From a virus, in the IMG/VR virus record IMGVR_UViG_3300034152_000419, positions 1 to 64,000 of that record: a stretch of 64,000 bases of DNA; one strand, written 5' to 3'. Shown here one piece after another: positions 15,853 through 24,172 of this stretch. A model generated the notes under the pieces. It saw nothing but the letters and a program-made list of their open reading frames with translations, made no database searches and had not been told where the DNA came from. Both the position numbers and the translations under genes were made by a program. Positions within the stretch are counted from its first letter, which is position 1. Each line of letters opens with the position of its first letter.

Positions 15853-16990
15853 CGCTTTCCTCCCGGAGTCTATTTTTCGCCGCTCGAATTATGTCCATTT
15901 GTGCCTTATAATAATATTCAGGCTTTTTGACCCACAACTCGACGATCTGATCAAGAGTGCGAGCATTGAGTTTGCCATATTTCCACGGTTTCGCACCGGA
16001 AACTTTTTCAATGACGCCGAACTCTTTTGCATAATTCAAAACAGTTCTATGATCACCGATCATCCCCGGTTTCAGACCGAGATCCGGCATCTCCTCCCTG
16101 ATTCTGACGAACTCACCGGACCCCGCGAGCGTGAGGACTTTTTCTTTTTTAATGGAGAACGCATGTCGGACCGCTTTGTCCCGATCCGTGCTTTTGTCCC
16201 CCTTATATTTCCGATCCGCAGAGGCATCGAGGACCTTTTTCACGCATCTCAGGAGCAGAGAGTTCTCGTGCCGCAGTCCCCACCCTCCGGGCATCGTCTC
16301 CGGGGACCCGAACGTGACCCCGATCTTTGTCCTCATCTGATTGATAAAAATCACGATGCACGGATGTTCTCGTTTGCGTTCCCTCATGAGTTGTTGTTTG
16401 AATTTTCGGATCATTTTTCCGATGAGCCGCGCCTGTAAAGCATAAAAGTCCTGTTCTGCCGGAGCGTCATATTCGCTCTCCGGGACCAGTGCCGCGAGCG
16501 AGTCCACGACGAGGATTCCGCAGTCGTCCGCCTTGAGGACATTTTTCCCGATGTTCACATACTGTTCACCGTAGTCCGCAATCACACAGACATATCGCTC
16601 AGGATCAGCACCGATGTTCGTGACCCACGTCCGATCAAGCGTTCCCTCGATATCAAGCCACACCCCATCGAGTTTCAGTGGACTCCGGGAGCATTTGCAA
16701 AATGGGAGCAGACTAAAACATTTCCAACAAATACTCTGACCCATCGCGAGAATGTTTGCCGCCAGTGATGACTTTCCTCCCGCCTCCGGTCCCCACAAAC
16801 AACATGACGTGTAAACCGGGACACCCCCTCCCGTTGCGTAGTCAACCGCAAAAACTCCGAACGGGACACGATCCGGGTCCTTTTTAAGTCCGGTCCCATA
16901 AAACATCGTCCCCGCACCGAGATTCTCATTCTCTGCCGCGATGATTGCCGCGAGAGTCGTTGTCCCATCGTCAGACTTTTTCTTTGTCAT
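15836..16990 (-). CDS. RecA/UvsX-like recombinase with zinc knuckle insertion
   Basis: A 384-residue strand-exchange ATPase. Walker A GPEAGGKSS (67-75), Walker B ILVVDSLAALVP (about 159-170) and the DNA-loop region INQMRTKIGVTFGSPETMPGG are all RecA-like. Between the Walker A helix and the next strand lies CWKCFSLLPFCKC (C88, C91, C98, C100), a zinc-knuckle-like insertion not found in standard RecA. Expected role: homologous recombination and replication restart. Coupled by short overlaps to endonuclease and downstream genes. Confidence 0.9.
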   Translation of the reverse strand: MTKKKSDDGTTTLAAIIAAENENLGAGTMFYGTGLKKDPDRVPFGVFAVDYATGGGVPVYTSCCLWGPEAGGKSSLAANILAMGQSICWKCFSLLPFCKCSRSPLKLDGVWLDIEGTLDRTWVTNIGADPERYVCVIADYGEQYVNIGKNVLKADDCGILVVDSLAALVPESEYDAPAEQDFYALQARLIGKMIRKFKQQLMRERKREHPCIVIFINQMRTKIGVTFGSPETMPGGWGLRHENSLLLRCVKKVLDASADRKYKGDKSTDRDKAVRHAFSIKKEKVLTLAGSGEFVRIREEMPDLGLKPGMIGDHRTVLNYAKEFGVIEKVSGAKPWKYGKLNARTLDQIVELWVKKPEYYYKAQMDIIRAAKNRLREESGEQDV

Positions 16991-17325
16991 CCCTTTTTCT
17001 CCCTGTCGATATCGGATTGAATTTCATCGATTTCGGTCTCAATCAGATCCTCGACCATTTTTCGAGTCTGCTTGTAAACCGAGACGATCTCCTCGACATA
17101 ACAGGGGACCGTCAACATGATATCCAGACGGACTCCGGCATAATCAGCCGTCGGAATCGTTGCTCCCATCTTGACGGAAACATGAGCCGGATTCGTGACG
17201 AACGGTCTGACTTTTATCCGTTCATTTTTTCGCTTTGACTTGAGGTTTGTGTCTCCGAGAACAGTCCGGGACACTGAGAGAGACGCCTCGTCACTGGAAA
17301 TCCGGTCGATCTGTTTTTTCGGCAT
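16987..17325 (-). CDS. Hypothetical protein next to RecA-like gene, 112 aa
   Basis: Starts at 17325 after GGAGGGGTTGAT. A strand-rich centre (VRPFVTNPAHVSVKMGATI, then AGVRLDIMLTVPCYVEEI) is followed by a long acidic helix (KMVEDLIETEIDEIQSDID). This beta-then-helix layout recalls small recombination mediators or ssDNA-binding accessories in phages, but I cannot name the family. Translationally coupled (ATGA) to the RecA-like gene. Confidence 0.65.
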   Translation of the reverse strand: MPKKQIDRISSDEASLSVSRTVLGDTNLKSKRKNERIKVRPFVTNPAHVSVKMGATIPTADYAGVRLDIMLTVPCYVEEIVSVYKQTRKMVEDLIETEIDEIQSDIDREKKG

Positions 17326-17326
17326 A

Positions 17327-17767
17327 TCAACCCCTCCATCCGGCATGAATCCTCGACCGGAGTTCATCCGTTGTGATCTCTTTTGCATCATACAAAGAGA
17401 ACAAGTCTTTCAACATGATTGCCTGATCGACGGAATAAAGTCTCCACCCCCGCTTGTCATGATAGAGGGGAGAGGGAAACAATCCGGTCCGATGATACCA
17501 CCGAATCGTTTGAATTTCACGATTGATCGCCTGACCGAGTTTGCCGATGGAGATGAACTTTTTTCCATTCCGCCCGGAGAACACGTGACGGTCTGACGGT
17601 TTGTCAGGTTTCGATTCGTCATAGATCTCCCGTGCACGTTGTCTGATCCGCTCGCGATATTCTTTGTCATCTTGATATCGCTTTCGCCTCCGTTCGAGGA
17701 TTTTGTCTCTGTTTCTCCGATAATATTCTGTTTGAGAGAACGGTCTCTCTCCTCTCCTGCGTCCCAC
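17327..17767 (-). CDS. MerR-family-like DNA-binding protein
   Basis: A 146-residue protein. The N-terminal third is an Arg/Lys-rich helix (RRNRDKILERRRKRYQD). Residues about 70-125 form a MerR-type winged helix: SIGKLGQAINREIQTIRWYHRTGLFPSP, then a GWRLYSVDQAIML wing-helix. It may act as a regulator or excisionase-like architectural protein. The start is a GTG (17765-17767) seven bases after AGGAGG. It lies between helicase and RecA-like genes. Confidence 0.75.
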   Translation of the reverse strand: MGRRRGERPFSQTEYYRRNRDKILERRRKRYQDDKEYRERIRQRAREIYDESKPDKPSDRHVFSGRNGKKFISIGKLGQAINREIQTIRWYHRTGLFPSPLYHDKRGWRLYSVDQAIMLKDLFSLYDAKEITTDELRSRIHAGWRG

Positions 17768-17779
17768 GTGATCACCTCC

Positions 17780-19159
17780 TCATTTTTCCGTGATCTGTTT
17801 CATCTTGAGAGTTTTTCCTTGATAGTACCTGAGACGGGACCTCGACCATCCGACAGCGTCATCATAATATGAATCGACGATGTCCACGACCACAGGTTGA
17901 GACTTTCCCTCAAGCAACCGCTCGATCCGTCCCTGAGTCTGACGGACGTCGCTCTGAGGTGTCGCATATACCAGACCCGCGAGATCCGCGATGTCTGTCC
18001 CGATCCCCGCTTTTCCGTAAGTTGCGAGAACAACTTTGCACACGTGTGCACTGTGCCGCAGTTCCGACGGTCTGACTTTTCGTTTCGTCTTTCCCTCCGG
18101 GACCGTGTCACAATAAAAACCGACTGTGTCGAGATCATATCCGAAATCAAGAATCAGCATCCGCCGCAGATCGACCAGTTGTTGAGTCCGGTCCGAGAGA
18201 ACAAGGACCCGCCGATCCGATTCTGAAATTAAATGAATATACTTGCACAAGATCCGGTTTCTGTCCTGATTCGTTGACAGCCGGGAGAGCAACATTCCAC
18301 GTCGGTTGATTTTCGTCGATCCCGGATGGACATATCCCGATGACTCAGGATAATCGATCACAAGGACTTTCGGATTCATCCGACCGTGATCGCCTCCCCG
18401 GATCAATGTCTGTCCGATATGATATTCATTGATTAAATGGAGACCGTCTTTGCGCGTGACCGTCGCCGATGCACCGATCCGATATCTCGCCGGAAACATG
18501 CACAGCACCGGGGAGAACGTCGCCGGGGGGACAGACCTGTCCACCTCATCGAAAACCGCAATCCCGAAATTTTCACGAAACCGACGATTGTCGTTGAGAC
18601 GTGCCGCCAGTGAGTGAACCAGTCCGACGACGATTCTCTTTTTCTCCCAGTTGACCTCTTTCCCGTTAACGATCCCGATCTCCGATCTTTTCAGGGATGT
18701 GTGTTGAGCAATCCGGGAGACCCACTGCTCGACCAGATTCGACCGGGGGACGACGACAATCGCCGATCTGCCGATCATCTGAATCATCTTGATCATCACG
18801 ACGGTTTTCCCGAATCCCGGAGGAGCATCAACCACGAATCCTGTGACCCCGGAGTCGAGTTGCTTTTTGAACATTTTGAGAACCGGGATCTGACCGGGAC
18901 GCATCTCTGACAAAAAATCATATTTGATCTTTGACCCGTCGAGACGGGTATCAGAGATCTCACGAGCGAGATCCGTCCATCGTGTCGTGTAATATAATGG
19001 AATCCCGAACATCGTCGGAGTCTCAAGAAATGTCGGAAATTCCGACCTGTCATATCGACTGACGACCGTCAGTTTTTCCCTGAGACGACCGATTCGATCC
19101 GGTCCGAGTTCATCCACCGGGACGAACACGTGAGTGTGAATAATTGCTTTTGAAAACAT
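17780..19159 (-). CDS. Superfamily 2 DNA helicase (UvsW/RadD-like)
   Basis: A 459-residue DExH helicase. Motif I is APPGFGKTVVM, motif Ia VVVPRSNLVEQW, motif II VFDEVDRS (DEVD), motif III RIGASAT, and the C-terminal RecA domain has VLVLSD, VVLATYGKAGIGTDI (motif V) and QTQGRIERLL (motif VI QxxGRxxR). Likely branch migration or recombination-dependent replication. A dispersed dyad encodes AHVCK immediately before motif V. It sits directly after the SSB gene. Confidence 0.9.
   Translation of the reverse strand: MFSKAIIHTHVFVPVDELGPDRIGRLREKLTVVSRYDRSEFPTFLETPTMFGIPLYYTTRWTDLAREISDTRLDGSKIKYDFLSEMRPGQIPVLKMFKKQLDSGVTGFVVDAPPGFGKTVVMIKMIQMIGRSAIVVVPRSNLVEQWVSRIAQHTSLKRSEIGIVNGKEVNWEKKRIVVGLVHSLAARLNDNRRFRENFGIAVFDEVDRSVPPATFSPVLCMFPARYRIGASATVTRKDGLHLINEYHIGQTLIRGGDHGRMNPKVLVIDYPESSGYVHPGSTKINRRGMLLSRLSTNQDRNRILCKYIHLISESDRRVLVLSDRTQQLVDLRRMLILDFGYDLDTVGFYCDTVPEGKTKRKVRPSELRHSAHVCKVVLATYGKAGIGTDIADLAGLVYATPQSDVRQTQGRIERLLEGKSQPVVVDIVDSYYDDAVGWSRSRLRYYQGKTLKMKQITEK
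18036..18051. repeat. Dispersed 16-bp dyad, copy 4 (one outer mismatch)
   Basis: TTGCACACGTGTGCAC: the 14-bp core TGCACACGTGTGCA is intact and one outermost base differs. It lies in the SF2 helicase gene, read as AHVCK just before the motif V region. Confidence 0.85.
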
Positions 19160-19161
19160 GA

Positions 19162-20178
19162 TCAGATAATGTCATCGATATCGGTGACGTCGTCATCCTT
19201 GTCCTTGCCAGTTTCAAGATCGTCGTCATCCAGACCGCCGCCGGACTCCTCTCCGTGTTTCTCTTGATATGCGGAGACCAGTTCGTCGATCACCTCCTCA
19301 GGATCACTGCTCTGACGGATCTTGACATCCCCTTTGAGACCGTTTTCGTCTCTCCACTCAAGCAGTGCCTTGAGTTTTGAGACATCCTTTTTCTTTTCCT
19401 TGATCAGTTCGACCAGAGTCGAGCGAACATCGTCCTCGCCGCTTGCCTCGTCATCAAAGAGATCAGCATCTCCGCCGCTCTCCGTGTCATCGAAAAGATC
19501 CTCATCGGACTCACCCGTCTTGTCGTCGTCAGATCCGACCGGGGACGATCCCCCGAAAAGTTTTCGCATCTCTTTTGAGGATTTCGGTGAGAGTAATTTT
19601 TCATAGTCAATCGGAGTGCACAATTCCTTGAGCGTGACGTCCTCATCTTTGATCAAGGGAGCAAGTTTTTTCGGATCGATATATTTCAGAAACTCGAAAT
19701 CCTCTCCCGTCGCACATTCATTGAGAGAGGACCCCCGCGACATCTCATAGACCGCGAACCTCAATTTGTTGTCGCGTTTCTGCATCTGCTTGAGCAGTTT
19801 CTCTCGTGCCTTTGCTTTTCCGACGAATAGTTTTTTCTGAATTTTGTGAACCTTGCCGTCTCGGTCCTCATACTTTCGAGTGTCGAGCACCGTGCACACG
19901 ACGACATAGGACGCATTGAATCCGGCATCACACGCCGGACAGTTATCGTCAGCACCGAGACACGTCGCCGTCACAAATTCTTTTCCGATTTTCTCCGTGT
20001 GCTCATAAAAGAAAAACTCAGGATTATCGAGGAAAATAATTTTCGCGGATTCGTCATTTTTCAGACGGAATCTCCACGGACCCGATTTTTCCTCTCGACG
20101 TTTTTTCGCCGCCGCATCCTCTTGATCTGCTCGTCTCTGTCCCTCGGACCCTTTGAGATACCATTTTCCTTTTGCCAT
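19162..20178 (-). CDS. Phage single-stranded DNA-binding protein
   Basis: A 338-residue protein with the layout of T4/T7-type phage SSBs: basic N-terminus, an OB-like core with a zinc motif (CLGADDNCPACDAG), and a long acidic C-terminal half with repeated LFDD segments (EDLFDD, ADLFDD, LFDDEAS). The end DVTDIDDII resembles the end of the Lys-rich protein at 9225-10223 (DIDDLLGIE), suggesting a common docking partner. The start at 20178 follows AGGAGG, with a sigma-70 promoter just upstream. Confidence 0.8.
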   Translation of the reverse strand: MAKGKWYLKGSEGQRRADQEDAAAKKRREEKSGPWRFRLKNDESAKIIFLDNPEFFFYEHTEKIGKEFVTATCLGADDNCPACDAGFNASYVVVCTVLDTRKYEDRDGKVHKIQKKLFVGKAKAREKLLKQMQKRDNKLRFAVYEMSRGSSLNECATGEDFEFLKYIDPKKLAPLIKDEDVTLKELCTPIDYEKLLSPKSSKEMRKLFGGSSPVGSDDDKTGESDEDLFDDTESGGDADLFDDEASGEDDVRSTLVELIKEKKKDVSKLKALLEWRDENGLKGDVKIRQSSDPEEVIDELVSAYQEKHGEESGGGLDDDDLETGKDKDDDVTDIDDII

Positions 20179-20195
20179 GTTTGACCTCCTGTCTG

Positions 20196-20224
20196 ATTTT
20201 CTCACACGTTTGATTTTTTGTCAA
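20196..20224 (-). promoter_or_regulatory. Sigma-70-type promoter for SSB gene
   Basis: Minus-strand TTGACA (20219-20224), a 17-base spacer beginning AAAAATC and GAAAAT (20196-20201). It overlaps the end of the primase gene and would give an mRNA starting around 20189, right at the AGGAGG of the SSB gene. The spacer resembles those of the promoters at 27305 and 27895. Confidence 0.6.
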
Positions 20225-21269
20225 GAACTCTCCTCAACTCCTCCACACTTAAAAGATCTCCGGCATCCTTGCACCATTTGTCGCCGGGATTCTTTTTAAA
20301 TTTTGGATGACGTTTGCCGACAGACCAGTCCGCCTCAAAGATCGTTGATCTGCCGTTGACCCTCTCGATGATTTTTTTGTGAGTGTTCTGTCCCGCACGG
20401 TCAGCATCATATCCGAGAATGATCGTCCTTGCCATGCACAGAGAATCGATCTGAGAATCCGTGACCGAACTCGTCGCAGACGCCACGACGTTGAAATATC
20501 CGAGTGTATGCAACCGACACACGTCGAGTTCCGCCTCGATTGCCATGACCGGACGAGTCCAGTCGATCAAGTGCATCCCGAACCAGACACCGACCTCCCG
20601 GAGTTTCGGAAAAACAAGTCTCGGAAAACCCGCTTTTTTTGGATTGATCGTCCAGATCGCTTTTTCCACCCGTGACCGGGACCGGAGCATATAAATTCGT
20701 CCCTGAATATCGGTGAGAGGAAAAATCAAACACCGATTGTCAGGATCGAATCTGACTCCGAGTTGATAAGCGAAAACAGGATCGATCAGTCTTTCGTTTT
20801 TCAGATACTCTCGACACCTCCGCGCCTCGAATCCTTTTCCGCTCTGTAATAATCTATATTGACGAATGACCTCCGGGGGGAGGGGAGGGATCTCGTGATC
20901 CGCATCACTGTCCGGGAGTTTCCAGTGATCGCGAGGTTGCATTTTCGAGATCGCCTCATCCGAGTGATAATGGATCTCCTCCTCTGCAAAGATCTGAGCA
21001 GAGGTCCACGGATATCGACCTGTGACCACGAAAAGTCTGTGAATGAGTTTCGACAGCGTCCTCCCATTCGGTGAACATCCGAAACAATACCAGTGAGACA
21101 GTCCCTCATCGTTGATCCGAATCCCGAATGATGGACGACTGTCAGCACCCCCGGCATGTGTCCACGGAGCGAGAGGACACCCGCAGTTGACCCACTCCTC
21201 CCGGACGTGAATCTCATCGCGGGGGACGCCGAGTCCGATCAAAAATCGAATAATCGACTCCTCGATCAA
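20202..21269 (-). CDS. DnaG-type DNA primase
   Basis: A 355-residue primase. The N-terminal zinc-binding domain has C29, C31, H38 and HWYCFGC (C62, C65), a variant of CHC2. A TOPRIM domain follows with VMAIEAELDV and IILGYDADRAGQ (DxD). It synthesises RNA primers for the DnaB-type helicase. The start is a TTG (21267-21269) overlapping the upstream stop (TTGA), with AGGAGG eight bases before. It lacks an obvious C-terminal helicase-binding domain. Confidence 0.85.
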   Translation of the reverse strand: MIEESIIRFLIGLGVPRDEIHVREEWVNCGCPLAPWTHAGGADSRPSFGIRINDEGLSHWYCFGCSPNGRTLSKLIHRLFVVTGRYPWTSAQIFAEEEIHYHSDEAISKMQPRDHWKLPDSDADHEIPPLPPEVIRQYRLLQSGKGFEARRCREYLKNERLIDPVFAYQLGVRFDPDNRCLIFPLTDIQGRIYMLRSRSRVEKAIWTINPKKAGFPRLVFPKLREVGVWFGMHLIDWTRPVMAIEAELDVCRLHTLGYFNVVASATSSVTDSQIDSLCMARTIILGYDADRAGQNTHKKIIERVNGRSTIFEADWSVGKRHPKFKKNPGDKWCKDAGDLLSVEELRRVLDKKSNV

Positions 21270-21628
21270 AGAGAGTGCCTCCTCAATTTGTAATTCTCTT
21301 GAACTTTCAAAATCCGCTCGTGAATCTTTTTCGCTCGACCGTTTAATTGATGGATATAGTCCTCGACCTGTCGCTCGGATCGAGCGAGATAATATCCTTG
21401 ATTTTTTGCAACCGGGACGAACGTCTGATCATAATCCATACACTCAAGGATGATCTGACGGACCCTGCTCGACGTGCTCGTGTCCGAAAATCCGAGTTTC
21501 CTTGAGATCTCGATGCACTTGATCGGATCGCTCTCAGTCGCCGAGCGAATCAGCCGCATCACCTCAAGCATGACCTCGATGTTTGTCGAGAATCCGTTTG
21601 CTCTGCCTGATTTTTTAAAGATTGTCAT
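21266..21628 (-). CDS. Putative helix-turn-helix protein, 120 aa
   Basis: Residues about 25-65 (VMRLIRSATESDPIKCIEISRKLGF...SSRVRQIILECM) read as a winged helix: helix, IEISRKLGFSDTSTSSRVRQII recognition helix, then a strand pair. The C-terminus is a long basic helix. Placed between primase and a gene downstream of the DnaB-type helicase, it may bind the origin or regulate replication genes. Family not identified. Confidence 0.55.
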   Translation of the reverse strand: MTIFKKSGRANGFSTNIEVMLEVMRLIRSATESDPIKCIEISRKLGFSDTSTSSRVRQIILECMDYDQTFVPVAKNQGYYLARSERQVEDYIHQLNGRAKKIHERILKVQENYKLRRHSL

Positions 21629-22236
21629 GTCCTTGTCCTCCTGTTTTTGTCAATACGAATCACCCTGACTTTCCTTTTTCTCGCCGCATTGTCAGGGATC
21701 ACGTGTGCGAGTTCCGCCTCAAGTTGATCGATTGCCTCGGACAGATCCGGTCCCTCGTCGTCATCAAAATCAAGCACCTCCGAGAGAGGACGTCCCTGAC
21801 CGAGATCCTCTGATCGACAGTTCGGATGAAAGGGAGGATCGCCTCGCCGCAGTCCCCTCGTCCGATTGAGAGCCTCGCGACTCATAACGTCTCGAACATT
21901 GTCGTCATCCGCGATGACGATGAGATCAAATGAGTCCCTCAAAACGTCCTGAGTCCCGTCTCCGAAATCTATTTCAGCACTGACATTGACGGTATAAGGA
22001 CTCATCGAAATATGTCCCTCCCGGATCTGCATCTCGACCCGGAGAGGTTTGTTTTCAGGGACAATGCTATCTCTCAGCATGAATGTCGTCGTGTCATTGT
22101 TTATCAGATTCACGATTCTGATTTCGTGATCGATAATTTTTGCCTCTCCGATCAGACCCGGAATCAAGGCATTGTCAAAATCAACCCGGAGAGTGATTGT
22201 CTCCCTGATCTTTTTGAAAGTAGTTCCGAGACTCAT
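21625..22236 (-). CDS. Hypothetical protein, 203 aa
   Basis: The N-terminal part is strand-rich (ITLRVDFDNALIPGLIGEAKIIDHEIRI). The centre has a DGTQDVLRDSFDLIVIADDDN stretch and a segment NRTRGLRRGDPPFHPNC, followed by an acidic helix (EAIDQLEAELAHVI) and basic tail. Not recognised. ATGA-type overlaps with both neighbours tie it to the DnaB/primase genes. Confidence 0.6.
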   Translation of the reverse strand: MSLGTTFKKIRETITLRVDFDNALIPGLIGEAKIIDHEIRIVNLINNDTTTFMLRDSIVPENKPLRVEMQIREGHISMSPYTVNVSAEIDFGDGTQDVLRDSFDLIVIADDDNVRDVMSREALNRTRGLRRGDPPFHPNCRSEDLGQGRPLSEVLDFDDDEGPDLSEAIDQLEAELAHVIPDNAARKRKVRVIRIDKNRRTRT

Positions 22237-23492
22237 TTTCGACGTTTTCCCTTGTCCTCTTTTTTCACGAAAACTGTGTTCTCCGCCACGACTGCAAATT
22301 GTGTGATCGTCATTTTGTTAAAATCGAACTCGACCTCAATGACTCCCTGCTCTCCCTCACGTCCCTTGAGGATCGACAGATAACTATAAACGACGCCTTT
22401 TGCTCCCTCCCGTGTCGAGGGATTCAATCCACAGACAATCGAGGCGAGTTTTCCGATCTCATCCGATCCGCCGATGTGATCGATTGAGCCGGACCCTTTT
22501 CGACTGAACTGATATGTCGCGATGATCGGGATCGAGAACTCGGTCCCCATCATTTTCTGATATTCCGCGACCTCCGCGATTCGTTCCCATCGTGACCTGA
22601 ACCTGTCCCGTGTCCTGAGCATATATGCACCGTCAATGTAAACACACGTCGGACGTTTCTCCTGAATCACGAGAGCGAGATCCTCAATGGTTGACTTGAG
22701 AGATCCCTGCATCACATAAAACGGATTCTCAAGTTTTTCCAGATCGGAGAGAATATTGACGACCTTTTTGACCTTAAAATGATCCGTCTGTCCGAGTCGG
22801 AGGTGTCGAACATTCACTCCTGTGTCCAGTGCGATGATCCGCCTTGCACACTGTAAAGCAGACATCTCGAAATTGACGACAAGAGGTGTCTCTCCATAAC
22901 TGTGAGCATATAGAGCAGAGGCGAACAGGAGATATGATTTCCCGGTTCCCGGACGTCCGACGATTGCGACCGTGTCGGATGCTTGAGCACCATCGGAGAG
23001 ATCGTCCAGATACTCAAAACCGAACGGGACCCCGCTCATCCGGGAGGACATCTGCCGGAGTCTCTGTGCCTTTAGGACATCACGTCCGGCATCCGAGAGA
23101 GTCCTCACACTGTCCGCCGCGAACTTTTCCCTGAGTTTCAGAGCAAGTCCTGAGATCTCCTCCCTTGCCTCGTCAACAAAACCGTCGCCGATTTTCATCT
23201 GAATGGATTTCATCGTGTCGATCATCATTTTTTCTTGATGACGATTCCTGACTCCGTCCATCCAATATCCGAGAGGTTCGTCGGGAAATGATCCGATCTT
23301 GACCTCGACCTCCCGCTCGACCGTCTCGATGCTCGGCATTTTGCCGAATTTTATGAAATGATGACGAACATATCTGAGGACCGCGACCTCCTCCCCCTCG
23401 AACGATTCGTCGTCGATTGAGTGTTCTATTAAAAAAGACGGAGATCGCCTCTCCTCGATCATTCGCCTGAGCAGACCCATCCCGACGGACAT
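22233..23492 (-). CDS. Replicative DnaB-like helicase
   Basis: A 419-residue hexameric helicase. The N-terminal domain (about 1-125) is helical; the RecA-like C-terminal domain starts GVPFGFEYLDDLSDGAQ, with Walker A GRPGTGKSY (about 179-187), VNFEMSALQCARR, Walker B TCVYIDGAYML, and ATYQFSRKG with an Arg-finger region. It unwinds the fork together with the adjacent primase. The ATG at 23492 follows GGGAGGGATTG; an upstream TTG is less likely. Confidence 0.88.
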   Translation of the reverse strand: MSVGMGLLRRMIEERRSPSFLIEHSIDDESFEGEEVAVLRYVRHHFIKFGKMPSIETVEREVEVKIGSFPDEPLGYWMDGVRNRHQEKMMIDTMKSIQMKIGDGFVDEAREEISGLALKLREKFAADSVRTLSDAGRDVLKAQRLRQMSSRMSGVPFGFEYLDDLSDGAQASDTVAIVGRPGTGKSYLLFASALYAHSYGETPLVVNFEMSALQCARRIIALDTGVNVRHLRLGQTDHFKVKKVVNILSDLEKLENPFYVMQGSLKSTIEDLALVIQEKRPTCVYIDGAYMLRTRDRFRSRWERIAEVAEYQKMMGTEFSIPIIATYQFSRKGSGSIDHIGGSDEIGKLASIVCGLNPSTREGAKGVVYSYLSILKGREGEQGVIEVEFDFNKMTITQFAVVAENTVFVKKEDKGKRRK

Positions 23493-23521
23493 CAATCCCT
23501 CCCATGTTCAACACTGTTTGT

Positions 23522-24160
23522 TCAAAAAAGTTCAATGTCGCTTTGTCCCCGTCCCTGTCGAGTTTGAAAAACGTCACACTGAGTTTTTATCAGACGTGCA
23601 ATATTTTTGCCGACGGCATTTCCGATCTCATCCCATATCCGGGGGAGTGCCTCTTTGTCAGCATTGACATCGGAGTCGAAATGGACCAGAAAAACAGTCG
23701 GAGCACCACTCGCCGCCCGATCTGATAAATTGTTAAATATCCTTGATTCATAGTTGAAAAATTTTCGGTATTTCGTTGTCGGATAGATCCACAGGAGCAA
23801 CTCATTTCGAGTGATATCGTTTGAGAATCGTGTGACGTCGTCCTCAAAATCCCCCCGCTCAAACGGATCGACAAAATCATGAGTCGTCAGAGAGTTCGCA
23901 AATTTCAGATATGAGATGATATAGGTGATCGGGATCAACTCATAAAAAGTCTCAAGCGTTTTTATATCATCCGAGACGATCATGATCCACGGATGGGATT
24001 CGATCTTGAGAAAAAATTTCGCGAGACTCTTGAGGATTTTCTTTTCGACCTTTTCCTCCCGCCACCCGTCGAGATTAAACCCGCACCTCTCACAGAGATG
24101 ACTCGCCTTTTCAAAACGGTCCGACGGTTTTTTGATCGTCCACGGATAAAAAATTTTCAT
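23522..24160 (-). CDS. Possible helicase-loader-position protein, 212 aa
   Basis: A 212-residue protein between the initiator and the DnaB-like helicase, the place of P/DnaC loaders in lambda-like phages. It has a CERCG knuckle near the N-terminus, WIMIVSDDIKTLETFYELI, LLLWIYPTTKYRKF and APTVFLVHFD strands that could be an alpha/beta ATPase-like fold, but no Walker A is visible. The loader idea is therefore positional only. I start at the ATG at 24160; a TTG six bases upstream is an alternative. Confidence 0.5.
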   Translation of the reverse strand: MKIFYPWTIKKPSDRFEKASHLCERCGFNLDGWREEKVEKKILKSLAKFFLKIESHPWIMIVSDDIKTLETFYELIPITYIISYLKFANSLTTHDFVDPFERGDFEDDVTRFSNDITRNELLLWIYPTTKYRKFFNYESRIFNNLSDRAASGAPTVFLVHFDSDVNADKEALPRIWDEIGNAVGKNIARLIKTQCDVFQTRQGRGQSDIELF

Positions 24161-24172
24161 GATCAATCATCC

